Source: Mermis nigrescens
Taxonomy: Eukaryota > Nematoda > Enoplea > Mermithida > Mermithidae
NCBI GenBank assembly: GCA_036768485.1
Contig: JAVLUZ010000142.1
Span: forward strand, 5,906,006-5,970,005
Length of the DNA stretch: 64,000 nt
Reading direction: 5' to 3'
A program made the translations under genes and the position numbers. A model generated the notes under the pieces. That model worked only from the letters and a program-made list of their open reading frames with translations, had not been told where the DNA came from and ran no database searches. This document shows positions 35,601-47,598 of this stretch, piece by piece; position 1 is the first letter of the stretch, and every line of letters starts with the position of its first letter.

Positions 35601-38600
35601 TAATTTTGTGATACTTATTTTTTCACTCAATGGGTATTCTCGGGCGCTAATTACGATTTTTTGATTAAAATGGCTCGATCGGACTCCTGAAACCCGGAAA
35701 CTACGGCTTTATGTAAAAGGTTTTGGTACCTCTAGCGGCTTATGCAATTGCCGCAGGGTAAAATTCTAAAGCCACCCTACATCAACTTTTTATGCGCTAT
35801 CGACTGGTGTAAACCACTTTACACTACAGTGTAAACTGATGTGATGCCGTAAGAAAAACGTGATTTACAAGTGTATTTTATCAAATATCTCAAATCGCAG
35901 CGGATAAATTTTTTGAAGTTTCCACCAATTATTGGATATCTTACGACTGACCTTACTGTAGAATTTGAAGACAATTCACGGATTGGTTTCTGAGGAACGG
36001 GAGCCCAAAGGTACCCTATGCATAGCGTAAAATTTAGGTTTTTGTCTTTTTGCAGAAGCACAGATTGACTGTCTGTTGCTTCCAAAATTTGGCCCCTGGG
36101 GTTTCTGGACCGCTGATTCCATATTCGCTACTTTAAATATACGATCAGGCATCAAAAAACATGTATGAGACGGGCTGAAAGGAAATCACGTACGGATACT
36201 TATCAACATGATTAATCACTGAAAAAGAGCTTGCACCAAGTCAAAATTTTTGACCTTGTAAACCAGCGCGCGTGAAATTTAATGCAAAGCAATCGAAAGC
36301 AGCTAACACGCGGCTTTCGAAAATACAAATCCAAATGTTTTTGCTTCTAGCGGCTAATTTAATATGCAACTTTTTGCATTTGTTTACAATGAGGGCAAAG
36401 TTGAACGTTGTACAAAGTTGAACCCGACGCTATAAGATAGGACGTGATACAACATACTCAATGCTATACAATAGGACATGATGTAACATGCCCCATGCTA
36501 TAAGATAGGACGTGATATAACATACCCAGTGTTACAGGATAGGACGTAATATAACATACCCCATGCTACAAGATAGGACGTGATATACCATACCCAGTGC
36601 TATAACATATCCTGTGCTGTAAGATTGGTCTCCCAAAACATCAAAAATATGGTTTGCACCGAAAAAATCTTTAAACATCCCAAAACATCAAAACAAATGG
36701 TTTTGACCAGAAAAATTTTTTAAACACCCCAAAACATCAAAAATATGGTTTTGACCAAAAAAATTTTTAAATCTCCAAAAACATCAAAAGTATGGTTTTG
36801 GACCAAAAAAATTTTTTTAATATTACAAAACGTTAAAAATATGGTTATGATCCAATAAAATTTTTAAACATCCCAAACCATCTAATGGTATAATTTTCAG
36901 AACATCCCAGAACATTAAAAATATGATTTAGGATAAAGAATTCTCAGAACCATTCTATAACGTCAGAAATATGGATTTAATCAAAGAAATGGTTGACAAA
37001 ACACAGTTTTAAAAATTTAAAAATACAATATGTTTTTACCAACAATTTTTTGGAAATATCCCAAAAACATCAAAAGTCCCGAAAAATAAAAAAATACACG
37101 AGACATCTCAATCCCATACAGCTATCAGGCCTAAGTTCAGCCAGGGCAACGCCGGGCAGCTCAGCTAGATATAAAAAATATAACAACCGCTCGCCGATCC
37201 ATTGCAGAGTCATTCAATTTTTTATACTAATTACTGGTTAAGATATTATTTGTTTACAAACACTCTAGCAGATGGGGCAGCGAAGCGCCCCATTTGCTAG
37301 TCTATAATATTAATTTCGAGTTGTGTGTAAGTGTGTGTGTGTGTGTGTGTGTGTGAGGCAAAAAAGTTTTTACTGGATAATTTTGTGATACTGATATTTT
37401 CACTCAATGGGTATTCTCGGGCGCTAATTACAATTTTTTGATTAAAATGGCTCGATCGGACTCCTGAAACCCGGAAACTACGGGTTTATGTAAAAGGTTT
37501 TGGTAGCTCTAGCCGCTTATGCAATTGCCGCAGGGTAAAATTTTAAAGCCACCCTAGATCAACTCTTTATGCGCTATCGACTGGTGTAAACCACTTTACA
37601 CTTCAGTGTAAACTGATGTGATGCCGTAAGAAAAACGTGATTTTTAAGTGTATTTTATCAAATATCTCAAATCGCAGCTCATAAATTTTTTTAAAGTTTT
37701 CACCAATCATTGGATATCTTATGACTGACTTTACTGTAGAATTTGAAGAAAATTCACGGATTGGTTTCTGAGATACGGGAGCCCAAAGGTACCCTATGCA
37801 TAGCGTAAAATTTAGGTTTTTGTCTTTTTGCAGAAGCACAGATTGACTGTTGCTTCCAAAATTTGGCCCCTGGGGTTTCTGGGACCGCTGATTCCATATT
37901 CGCTACTTTAAATATACGATCTGGCATCATGACACATGTATGAGACGGGCTGAAAGGAAATCACGTAGGGTACTTATAAACATGATTAATCACTGAAAAA
38001 GAGCTTGCACCAAGTCAAAATTTTTGACCTTGTAAACCAGCGCGCGTGAAATTTAATGCGAAGCAATCGAAAGCAGCAAACACGCGGCATTCGAAAGAAA
38101 GCAGCAAACATGCGGCTTTCGAAAATACAAATCCGAATGTTTTTGCTTCTAGCGGCTAATTTAATATGCAACTTTTTGCATTTGTTTACAATGAGGGCAA
38201 AGTTGAACATTGTACGCAGTTTTGCCGTTGAGTTGCCTCATAAACGGAAGAACGAGGCAAAAGAAGACAGAGCAAAATGGAATGAGTCGTTGCTTAATGG
38301 AAAGCACTCACAAAATGCACATAAAATAATAATTGAATTATATATGTAGGTAGGTACTATAAATCTTGATCCTTCTATGTACAATTCGCAAATGACCATA
38401 AACAATATGTACTGTAATTTTTATTCAATCGAGTAATAAATGTGAATTTAGCCATCTAAATACCTAGATGCAAATGCTCAGTAAACGAAAAATGAATGGA
38501 AATGCCGAAAAATAAACCATGCAGAGCCGAGCATGTCGTTGATTTGTAAAGTGAAACGTGATGGCTTAAGGAAAAGCGTTGTCTAAAGCGTTAACAAAAA

Positions 38601-41600
38601 ACTTTAGTATAGATAGGTACCTACTTCAGAAAAAAGTGTGCATATATATCAAAATTGTTTTCAAAATTGTTCACCTTTTCCAAAATTAAGTTTCAACATA
38701 AATTTTTAGAATCATTATACTCGGCTTGCGATTATTGCATTGATCTGACAATGCACAGCATGGCCGATCTGGGGGGTCTGCCGGTCTGGAGGGGGGTCAA
38801 AAATAGAGCTTCTTGGGCCAAAATGACCTAAAAAATTGGCCTGAACGCTAAAATAGCTCAAAAACTACGTTATTATCATACCTGGGCATGGGGTGTATGG
38901 GGGTATGCACCCCTATACAATAGATAGAAATCGACGAGAAACGTTCAAAAATGGTGTTTTTTTCCGCCATATCACTATTTTTAAGGCCAATATTTGACTT
39001 TGAAAAAATTTTGCACCACTCCCCCAGACCTTTGAAGCCGCCCACCTATGGTTATTACTCAGTTTCTGGTCACTTTGGAGAACTGTTGGAAACAATTTTC
39101 AGTTTTCATCCATTTTTGGACTTCATTTTGCTTCATTTTCCCGACAAAATTTTCCATTTTCCCATTCTGGGGTGGGGTTGGGATCCCCTCCGAACCCCCA
39201 TGTGCATGTCTGTATTATAACTACCTTAATCGGTAATTATAATTCGAAAAATCTTAAAATCTATGTACGCATAAAATAATATGAAACAGAATATATAAGG
39301 CTTCGTGTCACAGACTAAAATATAAAAACCGCTCGCCGATCCATTGCAGAGTCATTCAATTTTTTATACTAATTACTGGTTGAGATATTATTTGTTCACT
39401 AAACACTCTAGCAGATGGGGCAGCGAAGCGCCCCATTTGCTAGTAATCATTTAAATTCAAATAGGATGACCCGATGAATGGTACACTGCTTTGTAACAGG
39501 TCATAACTTCAGCTAATTTGAATATAAAACCTAGGACCGGCTTTATTGGATAGATAAAAATGTTTTTTTGAGTGAGTAAAAAATTTTGACATGAAGTGGT
39601 TGCTATTTTGATTTGTTTGAATCCTACTTTGCTATTGTCTATACGCCTAGAACGTGATGGAATTTGCCATAAATTTTCTTCCTCATTTGACAATATCTTG
39701 AAATGTTTGCATTTAGTAAGATCTGTACCTGATCTCGGGGTTAAAACATGTGCCAATTTAATTTTTCGACTGCATATTTTGTCAAAAGAGAATACGTTTT
39801 GCTCAATAATGTAATAAAATGCGAAAACTCTAGGATTTAAGCAATATCAAAGTGAGGTGTAACCGAATTGCCATAGCGCACGAACCGCAGACAGCCGGTC
39901 AAAATTTCTAGCGCATTTTAAAGAAGGACATGTTTTTCTATTAGATGCAGTTGGTTTCGAGAGTCCTATGTCGAGAATTGCCCAAGTTCTGATATAACAT
40001 CAGAGAAGCCTTTTTTATGGGCCACCCTGTATTTTGAATTTATTAAGTTTTCATCATAGCGAATAAAGCTATGGTCAGTTTCATTTATCCGAATGCGTTT
40101 TTCAGCAAATCTTTTTCGAGGCTACAGTAATTCTATCTTACCTACTTACTGTAAGTAGTCTAGAGATCACTGTAGCGATAGTCTGCTTCACACGACTTCG
40201 GTTATAAATTTTAAAACCATCTCCGACAATAAGGTGACTGATTACGATTACAGCATTGATCTGATATATAATTATCGTAACCTACGGCTTACTGTCGATG
40301 AAAACTCTTAGAATTTATGCACGGAGTTATGTGAAACAGACTATACATAGGAAGGAAGAGCTTTTTCAATAAAATTTCTTACGGCATAATTTATTCTCGT
40401 CTTCCAGCAGATCACGCAACATGCGGATGGAATTCGCGCATTCAGCTTGTCATAAACAGCCGCAGATTTAAGGGTGGGGGGGGGGGCGGCCGCCCCTTCC
40501 ATTGGCCAAAAATATTTGGCGAGATAAAGAATGGATATGCAATTTGCAATAATTTTTGGCCGTCAGTGGCCATAATTTCTCATATTTTTCCGACTCTACG
40601 CGCCGGATGATATCAATTAATGACATTTCTTAACTTTCTTGGCGACCTGGAAGCCATTTTCCGTTCGATTTTTGCATAGATTTCTTCTATTTTCAATCGA
40701 AAATTTCGATGTTTCGCATTAAATGCTATAAAAACAGGAAATCAAGCAGTAAATCATGCTTCTAGACGTCTATCCGCCTTAATTTCACAAATTTTCCGGC
40801 GCTACGCGCCAGATTTTTGAAAAAGCCAAAGAAATTTAATGATTTTCCGCACAAAATTGTCTAAAATTCTAAAATGTTTCGAAAAAATATTGCGTCAAAA
40901 GTGATTTTATTTAAAAGTATACAATGTAAAATACAGAAAAAACGCTATTTCGCGCGTTAAGTGCAAATTTTTGGACCTATTTTTAATTGTTTTTGGAAAA
41001 GTTGGGATACCGCCCCCCTTAGAAAAATCCTAGATCCGCCACTGGTCATAAATCGACTATTAAACACAATGGACTAGCATTTTAAACATCGCCGAAAACT
41101 TCCGCTTAGCGTAGTGGTAGATCGTCTGATTGTCTTCGAAGCAACATGGGTTCGATTCCTGCTGCAAGATTTTTATCCAGCGCACTTACTGATAGAATGT
41201 CGCAGCACTGTTTAGATGCTTGAATGAAGTCTGCATGGACGGTTTAGTGCATTAAAAATGAAAGAATGGCGGCCGCTCGCCCCACTCAATTTTTCTGTCG
41301 AGTTACAGTATGTCCCCTAGTTAGGCATACTGTAGCCTTCAGAAAAATTTACTTGAAAAAGCTCTTGAACAAATGAAACAGACCGATACATATATCAATT
41401 TCGATATGGAACATTGTATCTCATTATCATTTTTTAATCAAGTCGCAGTAACGCAATTCGTTAAAAGAATAGCTGATGTTTTAAAATGTTCACCTGAAAT
41501 AGGATTAAAACTGCCAGGAATCAAATAACCTCCATAGCCAGACTGACGCGCCTGTCTGACCCTGGTTTTAGGATCCAGCGAAAACGGACAACACGAATTG

Positions 41601-42731
41601 GTGGCCTTGTTGCACCACAAGCCGTTACATTGCGTATCATTAAAGCATCGGCCCACTGCTTCTTCGTCGTATGGACATGATGACAATATGACTGTAATCA
41701 ATTTTTTTCAGTTTAATATTATAAATATTGAAAGAAAGAAGTAAAAATATGAAATATAAGTTTGATAAAATGAAACAAACAGACATCAAATTTCAAAACG
41801 AAATTTCGAGTAGATTCAGCAGAACGTAGTCAGAAAATTTTCACACTTTCATGCCCAAAGATGGCTAAAACGCTCGTGACAACGGATTTTTCAATATTTT
41901 TGGGATAATCGAAAATTCTAAGGGGGTTGGCACGCAGTAGAATTGAGAATGAATTTTTGGTGCTTTTTTAGCGATATTGCCTCACGGAACCCTCTGGAGT
42001 TTGGCTACTGCTAATCGTGGTCAGCAGCCATGCAGGAGTCAAACCACCCAAGTACACGTTATAAGACTTACAAAAGGTCTCAATCAGTGTCATATTGCTA
42101 TATTGCGCAGATATTATGAAAAAGCATGCTCGGACGAATATTGTGACCACCCACCCTTCACTAAAATCATCTTTGCGTAGCGTAAGGGGTCCTTTGAGGA
42201 CTTCCTGGGGTCCAAAATTGCAAGATTAAAAAACGAATGATTTTGAGGAATAAAGGTAAATCTATAAATAAAGAAAAATTAAAACTTTTTCTTCATAAAA
42301 TGCTCCAAATCACCCCTTACCGATGTCGAACTCAATTATCTAAAAAGTAAAGGACATTCATCCTTGGCTCAATTTTTTACTTGACCGAAAAACTAATTAG
42401 CTTTGCATTAACACTACTTTCGGCTATTTTCTACATAATTATTAACACTAAAAGCAATATTAATAAATATTGATCAATTGAAAAAAATACTTAATTTTTC
42501 ATTTACTCCGATTTTCATCTTCAAATAGCTGAAAGATGGTCAAAATAAAATGCAAGAAATTTTAAGCAATACAAAGTAAAGCATTGTCAGGTCATAACCT
42601 TCCGCACATAAAATTTGTTTTGATTGTTTTTAGGTGTACTAAAGCCTAATTAGCGAATTCCGTGAAATACCTGTGAAATACTCGAAACACAATGCGAGTG
42701 GCAAAAGAATACGAATCAAATTAAAGTGCAT
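32694..42731 (-). CDS. Gene D: secreted CC-type cysteine-rich protein, 4 exons
   Basis: Minus-strand exons 42731-42671, 41691-41494, 34389-34198 and 32794-32694 give 183 residues. All introns are GT-AG and phase 1. Exon 1 is a signal peptide (MHFNLIRILLPLALCFEYFT). Exon 2 has a six-cysteine module C-x8-C-x4-C-x4-C-x6-CCP (ends NSCCPF), then a basic linker with RVRQAR. Exon 3 is a seven-residue-longer relative with eight cysteines ending WLCCL. Exon 4 is a Gly/Pro/Thr-rich tail (GGTVLPGGGGE). The exon 2 module matches gene G exon 3 in spacing. Intron 2 is 7.1 kb and holds two Helitrons and several other elements. The cysteine pattern recalls nematode CC-domain/lustrin-like proteins; function is unknown. 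Confidence 0.8.
32830..34190. repeat. MITE fragments in gene D intron 3
   Basis: Fragments around 32840-33260 and 33480-34010 carry MITE family 1 and 2 phrases, such as CCATTTTTCCATTCTG, ACACGTGCGTTATC and CCCCCAGAATTTGGCTGCTG. No coding exon is seen on either strand. Confidence 0.5.
34400..35270. repeat. MITE family 2 copies in gene D intron 2
   Basis: Repeated phrases are CCAGATCGGACTATGCTGTGC, GACCAGACATGCACG and GATCGGCCATGCTGAGC. At least two copies are arranged head to tail or nested. No exon is seen. Confidence 0.5.
36419..36630. repeat. Minisatellite, about 38-40 bp unit, 5 copies
   Basis: The recurring core is TATAAGATAGGACGTGATA followed by AACATACCC and AGTGCTA/CCATGCTA. Units vary by substitutions and small indels. 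It lies inside Helitron copy 1. Confidence 0.75.
36640..37090. repeat. Minisatellite, about 50 bp unit, 8 or so copies
   Basis: The unit contains CCCAAAACATCAAAAATATG, then GTTTTGACC and a run of A then T. Copies become more diverged toward the right. It lies inside Helitron copy 1 and is absent from copy 2. Confidence 0.75.
37301..39443 (+). mobile_element. Helitron (non-autonomous), copy 2
   Basis: It starts TCTATAATATTAATTTCGAG exactly at the CTAG end of copy 1 and ends with the same 3' hairpin and CTAG before T. The first 900 bases match copy 1 closely. It has a (TG)n run near 37331-37355. Its right part has acquired MITE family 2 and 1 insertions (about 38752-39213), while copy 1 has minisatellites there. 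Confidence 0.85.
39461..40032. mobile_element. Palindromic foldback MITE, about 570 bp
   Basis: The outer right end ATGGGCCACCCTGTA is the inverse of ACAGGGTGGCCCAT-type ends. The arms are inverted around an AT-rich centre. A same-orientation relative is at 59333-59908 (starts ACAAGGTGGCCCATAAAAG). Confidence 0.65.
40185..40348. mobile_element. Short TIR element related to 18487-18911
   Basis: The ends read ATAGTCTGCTTCACACGAC and GTTATGTGAAACAGACTATA. The central part TGATTACGATTACAGCATTG also occurs as a relative near 49850. Confidence 0.5.
40455..41042. mobile_element. Element with CAGTGGCGGATCTAGG-type right end
   Basis: The right end (CCTAGATCCGCCACTGG) and left end (GCCGCAGATTTAAGGGTGGG) are roughly inverted and related to the element at 13025-13515. 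The interior has CCGGCGCTACGCGCCAG and CTACGCGCCGG hairpins. Confidence 0.6.
41101..41169 (+). other. tRNA-like (Arg-type) sequence or SINE head
   Basis: TAGCGTAGTGG fits a Pol III A box and GGTTCGATTCC a B box, 42 bases apart. A seven-base loop CTTCGAA would put TCG (arginine) as anticodon on a four-pair stem. The acceptor ends do not pair well, so it is probably a tRNA-derived pseudogene. Confidence 0.35.
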
Positions 42732-42914
42732 AATAAAGGCGCGCTGCATTCTGTGAATAGAGATGAAGCAGCTCGCTTTATTGAGCTAATAAAGTAGATT
42801 CGCGATTAGCTGCTCGCGCTTGCATATATTATATTTCCCGTAATCTTTTCCGGTTTAGCATTCGAATAATTTCGATGTTTACCAACTTTGACTTTTATTT
42901 ATTATCTTATTAAA

Positions 42915-42922
42915 CTTATATA
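42915..42922 (-). promoter_or_regulatory. TATA box of gene D
   Basis: CTTATATAAG is a palindrome, so TATATAAG reads on the minus strand about 185 bases upstream of the gene D ATG at 42731. It would predict a start near 42890. Confidence 0.45.
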
Positions 42923-43424
42923 AGTACTGACTCATGCTTAGCTTCCCATCGACTTATAACGCGTTTTGCTGATTACTTTTTGTATCAATAAGCTATGCAG
43001 CTGAATGTTAAGCTGCGCGATAAGCTAAGGTATTAATTTTTTTACTGTTTACTAATTAACGAAAATGATACGGTATGCTTAGCTGTAGCTTATTCCATTG
43101 CTACATGGATGCTGCTTATTGATGGACCAGAACCACCCTGGTCCACAAATTTACCGCTGAACTGGTTCGCATGCTTTTATTTACACGACTTTAGTGCCGA
43201 AATTTAGTATCAAATATCGTGAATGCTAAGCGGTGGGCCGATTTGCGACGGAAGAAAAAGATAGCAGGACAAAAGAGAGCGAAATTGCTGGAATTCTACG
43301 CGCAAAATCCTGTTTAGGTTGAATATGCACGATTTCTATCGTGACAAAACGAAATAGCACGCAGAAAATTAAACGAATCTTGGCATTCTCCGTAAAACCG
43401 ATAATCTTCGTGTTTTCCAGCAAG

Positions 43425-43431
43425 TATATAA
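43425..43431 (+). promoter_or_regulatory. TATA box of gene G
   Basis: AGTATATAAGGCGCC lies 150 bases upstream of the gene G ATG (43575), with a GC-rich right flank typical of core promoters. It would predict a start near 43455. With the gene D TATA it bounds a divergent spacer of about 0.84 kb between the two ATGs. Confidence 0.55.
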
Positions 43432-43574
43432 GGCGCCAGTGGACTGGAACGAAAGCTTATTCGACGCAGATTGAATAATCCTTTGAATATTTTGATGCTC
43501 GAACAATAATTCGATTGCTATATCACATTTTAGTAAATTATCAGAAAACGTAAATCGCCTATATTAGCGCTGAA

Positions 43575-46500
43575 ATGCTTACTTCGTTTATTTATGCTTC
43601 CCTTACAGGTATATTTTTAATGCACATATGGTTTAATTTTACGCATAAAATTTTAAAAAATTCTACTACTCTTTCATGAAGGAAATTTTGAAACTGTTTG
43701 AAAAAATCGTTTTCTTCGTTTTTAATCTTAATTTATGGGATATTCCTAATAAATTAAAGTAAGTCTTAAGCAACTAATCACTAAGGCTTCAACAAACCAA
43801 ACGTGTATACTAAATTGCATTCAGAACTCTTAACTCTTCAGTATGTTTATTTAATTGTTAAACAGAAGCCGGCTATATAGCTTTAATTCGGATGATAACG
43901 ATTATAGTGCTTCAATGATATTTACCGTACCGATAATCACTTATCCAAAACTTTTATCCCAATAACTTTACTAAGACTGCATATAATAATGAACGCATAT
44001 GCATTCGCAATTCCTACATTCTCAAACGTCATAAAATTACAAAAATATTAAAAAGGAAAGATCGAAATTACATTCTGGAGTCATTATTAGAAGAATACAA
44101 AAAAGAAGCAATCCAGTAACAAAGGATAAATTCAAAAGTGAATCAATAAATTTTTCGATCAGTTACACTTATTTCCTTCGATTCTCTAGTTCGTCGGTCC
44201 TGTCTCAATTTAAGCTACTGTGTTGTCAAATAAATTTAATTAACTTTAATTAAATTTTTATTAAGTTTATGAAATTCTTTCGAATTATTCAAAATTATTT
44301 GTTAATTTATTTAATCGAAATACACAGGATGCGTGATAGTGGGTGTTGCTAGATCGCTGGATTGGCTACCCTTAAATACGAAATTTGACACAGTCAATAG
44401 CAACTTTTGGATGGCCAAATGTAATAATAGCGACGTTGGACCGTCGGCCGCTTGCATAGGAAGTTCATTCAGCCAAAGACATCCTTATTGCAACAACCCT
44501 GACTACAAATGCGAGCCTCATCCGTTGGCTCCTTTTGGCATTTGCTGCCCAAAGCATCCCATCTTAAGTAATAGAAAGTCATCAATATGAAAAAAGTTAT
44601 TATCACCTAAATAAATAAATAAATAAATAAATAACTGAAGGATTAATAAATATAATGCTTGAGCTAATTTTAAGGCTCAAATATAATAAATTGGAAAAAT
44701 TCGATAATTTTAATCATCTTAAACTTTTGTTTTAAATAATTTTACTAATTTCGGTGTTTTAATTCCAGAAGCTTTATAGTTTTCACTATTTCGATTATTA
44801 ATCACTATTTGTAGCAAGTATCATTATATCTAAGTTAAAATAAATTGCGTAAGGAATGGCTTTTCTTTCCCTCATAAATAAAACCTAAAAATAGTTATAC
44901 TCATTATGGAGGTGATTTTTTTCAAAAAAATATGAAAAATGTAAAAAAGAAGCTGAAAAACGCGCGCGAGATATGGCACTGAAGTACCTAAAAATACATT
45001 ATGAGAAATTACAGCTCTGGCTCACATTTTCTCCGAGCACGAATTAAGAAGCTCAAGATTACCGGGGTCTAGAAATTCTAAACAGGGTAAAACGAAGGCC
45101 GAAAATTGACGAAAAAATGTAAAAGTAGTAACAATAATTTTATAATAATTTAAAAACAATTTTCATATCAAAGTATAATTGTGTACTTTGCAGCTTTTTG
45201 ATAGTTTTTAGCGAGATGAAAACATCAAAAAGCCAATTTTTCATCTTTGTTTTTAAAGACTAAAAATTTTCGGATACCAAGTAAAAAAATGCATTTGCAA
45301 GGTTGACATAAATATAAATAGAAATAAGTATGACCAAGTATAAATAAATATAAAAAAATTAAAATACAAAATTTAATAATTGTAATTTTTCAATAATTTG
45401 ATTGAAATTTTTCTTATAAATGCTCTGTCTACGTATTTATGAGGTTGACTATCCTCAAAAAGTAAATGTGTGTATGCGGCATAATGGATTTAATCACCAA
45501 ACTGACTCATGATCTTGACAAATGCTCATATTTCCAAGAATGCGTTTTGTGTTAAGCAAGAAAAAACAATTTAACAAATGCTTATTCAAGAAGATTGCAC
45601 ACCTGTCACATCTTATTCATTTGATCCATTACAAAATCTTCAATTATTAGCTAATGAATAATAAAAAATTATATAAATTTTTAATCACAAATTAATTTGA
45701 TAAGTTCGTCGTGTTTTAATTTTCTTGTTATCCATGCCGCATCATTGTGGCAAAAAAATTTTTGCACCAAAAATTAAATTCCGGGGGTCAATCGATCTTC
45801 GGGGGCCTTCCAGGTTACGGAGGGTTCAGACAGACCTCCCAACGCCTATGTGTGATCGTCTGGGAATAAATTAATTTGCAGAATGTGAAAATGGTGGAAT
45901 TGCCGATGGGGCATGCGAAAAAACGACCGATTGTCCACATCCGCACACTTATTGCAGTAATGAAAGGTGCTGCCCACGTAAGATAACTCATTGTGCTTAT
46001 TTTTCCGTTCGAACTTACAAAAAACTAATATTTTAGAAAGAAATATTGCTCACAAAGAGTAATTCTGCAATTTGCTGAGCGTGACTTACTTTTTTAGCTA
46101 ATAAGTAAACATTAATTTCACTAGCTACACGAAATTTTAAATATAGATCTCTACAATGCGATTCGTATACATATTTATTGTGTACCAAGTGTATCTCAGT
46201 TTGATGAAGTAGAAAGAATGATTAATCGAAGCTAGTTTTTCTCTAAATCTTCCATAAGAAGCTGAAAATTGATAAAGCGATGCGTTCGCAATATAATTTT
46301 TCGGAACCCTTCTTCTCTAAGCGCAAATAATAAATAAAATCTCACAATCCTTTTAGCATTCAAATAAAGCGGATGATAGTAATAAAATGTAAACTGGACT
46401 TTTAAGCCACTTTAAATCTTTTATTTTTATTTTTTATTTCGATTTTGCATTTTTTATCATTATAATAAATTTATTAAACTTAATTTATTTCTTAGATTTT

Positions 46501-46841
46501 TTAAATATTTTATTCAAAAATTGTTCACATCATTCGTTCATCATAATTTAGCTCTTCATGGGATTACATTTATTCAAATAATAAAAGTATATATATATAT
46601 GATTAAATACTATAAATTAAATAAGATGGCTTAAATTATTTCCTACAAGCTCACATAATCGTTCTTGCTACAGTATTATTTATCTATAAAAAAAATTAAA
46701 TTTTTGATAGTGTGCGACACCGGCAGCGAATCATTCATAAGAGCTATGAGCAGGTCAGAATGTCAGAAACGAGGATCAAAAGCTGTTTACAGAAGTGGCA
46801 TTTGCTGTCAAAAGATACATTCCCCATATTCGCTCGTTTGA
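43575..46841 (+). CDS. Gene G: secreted CC-type cysteine-rich protein, 4 exons
   Basis: Exons 43575-43608, 44328-44567, 45882-45977 and 46711-46841 give 166 residues; all introns are GT-AG and phase 1. Exon 1 plus the start of exon 2 form the signal sequence (MLTSFIYASLTGCVIVGVA). Exon 2 ends with a module closing in GICCPKH. Exon 3 is one symmetric cassette with C-x8-C-x5-C-x6-C-x4-CCP (DGACEK, HTYCSNERCCP). Exon 4 closes with SGICCQK and TGA. An in-frame TAA lies eight codons upstream of the ATG. The exon 3 module shares spacing with gene D exon 2, so the divergent pair are relatives. An extracellular role is likely; the ligand is unknown. Confidence 0.8.
44608..44634. repeat. (TAAA)n microsatellite
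   Basis: About seven TAAA units lie in intron 2 of gene G, 40 bases after the donor. Confidence 0.8.
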
Positions 46842-47598
46842 AATTCATTAATGTCCTAGAAATGTACATATAGGGACGTTGTGCTAGCCTTCAATTTGAG
46901 GCGAAAAATAGTTTTGAAGTTGAATAACTTAACAACTACTCGTAGATAGGCAACAATAATGGTGTCTTTAAGCTTCTCACAGATAGATCTACATATGCCT
47001 AAATTTTTTTACAAAATTTAACTTTATTCGAATTATTATCTAAAAAATATACTGTATGCAAATAAATAGGCGGAAAGCGCCATAAAATTTCAAGCTTATT
47101 AGTTCAAAAGTGTTCTAAAATCTATTATAGCGGTAGTAGATGATGCTGAATTTTTCTTTTTTCCTTTGGGGGACCCTTGTACAAAAAGTCGTACTTACAA
47201 AATTAAGGGGAACTAGCCCCCCTACACCGCAGCTACGCCACTGGAAATGTACATATACGCGTGAAAAAATAAAGTAATAGTGAAGTAAACTGTACGTGCA
47301 CCATGTACAAATTGAAAATGTGTTTGAAAATGTGAAATTGAAAATGGAACACAATCTGGGGGACGGTTCGGATTCCTGACATGGTTTTTCAAAACAAAAA
47401 TGAGTTCGACGAAAATGCTAGATCGCTCCATAAAATTGTCAAACTGAATGAAAAATAAAAGAATTAAAAACAAACGTAAAGTATATAAAAGAAATGGAGA
47501 AAACCGAGAGAAATCAGTTTTTTATCAGTTTTCTTGATCTGTGTACATACATATGTAGGTAATCTAAAACGACGTATATTTTCTATGAAATTCCAGTA
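46842..47598. other. Downstream region of gene G with one repeat edge
   Basis: AATAAATAGG at about 47060 could be a poly(A) signal. Bases 47150-47245 hold a repeat end (CCTTTGGGGGACCC, GCTACGCCACTGG). No gene is seen. Confidence 0.4.

Larger units (their letters stand above)
35534..37300 (+). mobile_element. Helitron (non-autonomous), copy 1
   Basis: It begins TCTATAATATTAATTTCGAG after an A and ends CTAG before a T. Eleven bases upstream of the end is a hairpin with ATGGGGC and GCCCCAT arms around AGCGAAGC. TC start, CTRR end, a 3' hairpin and A|T insertion without duplication are the Helitron hallmarks. There is no Rep/helicase frame. It contains two minisatellites (36419-36630, 36640-37090). 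Confidence 0.85.

Noticed and set aside
35819..38349. Repeated open frames (LLQKDKNLNFTLCIGYLWAP and others)
   Set aside because: They are the same Helitron sequence in two copies; frames are not maintained over any known domain.
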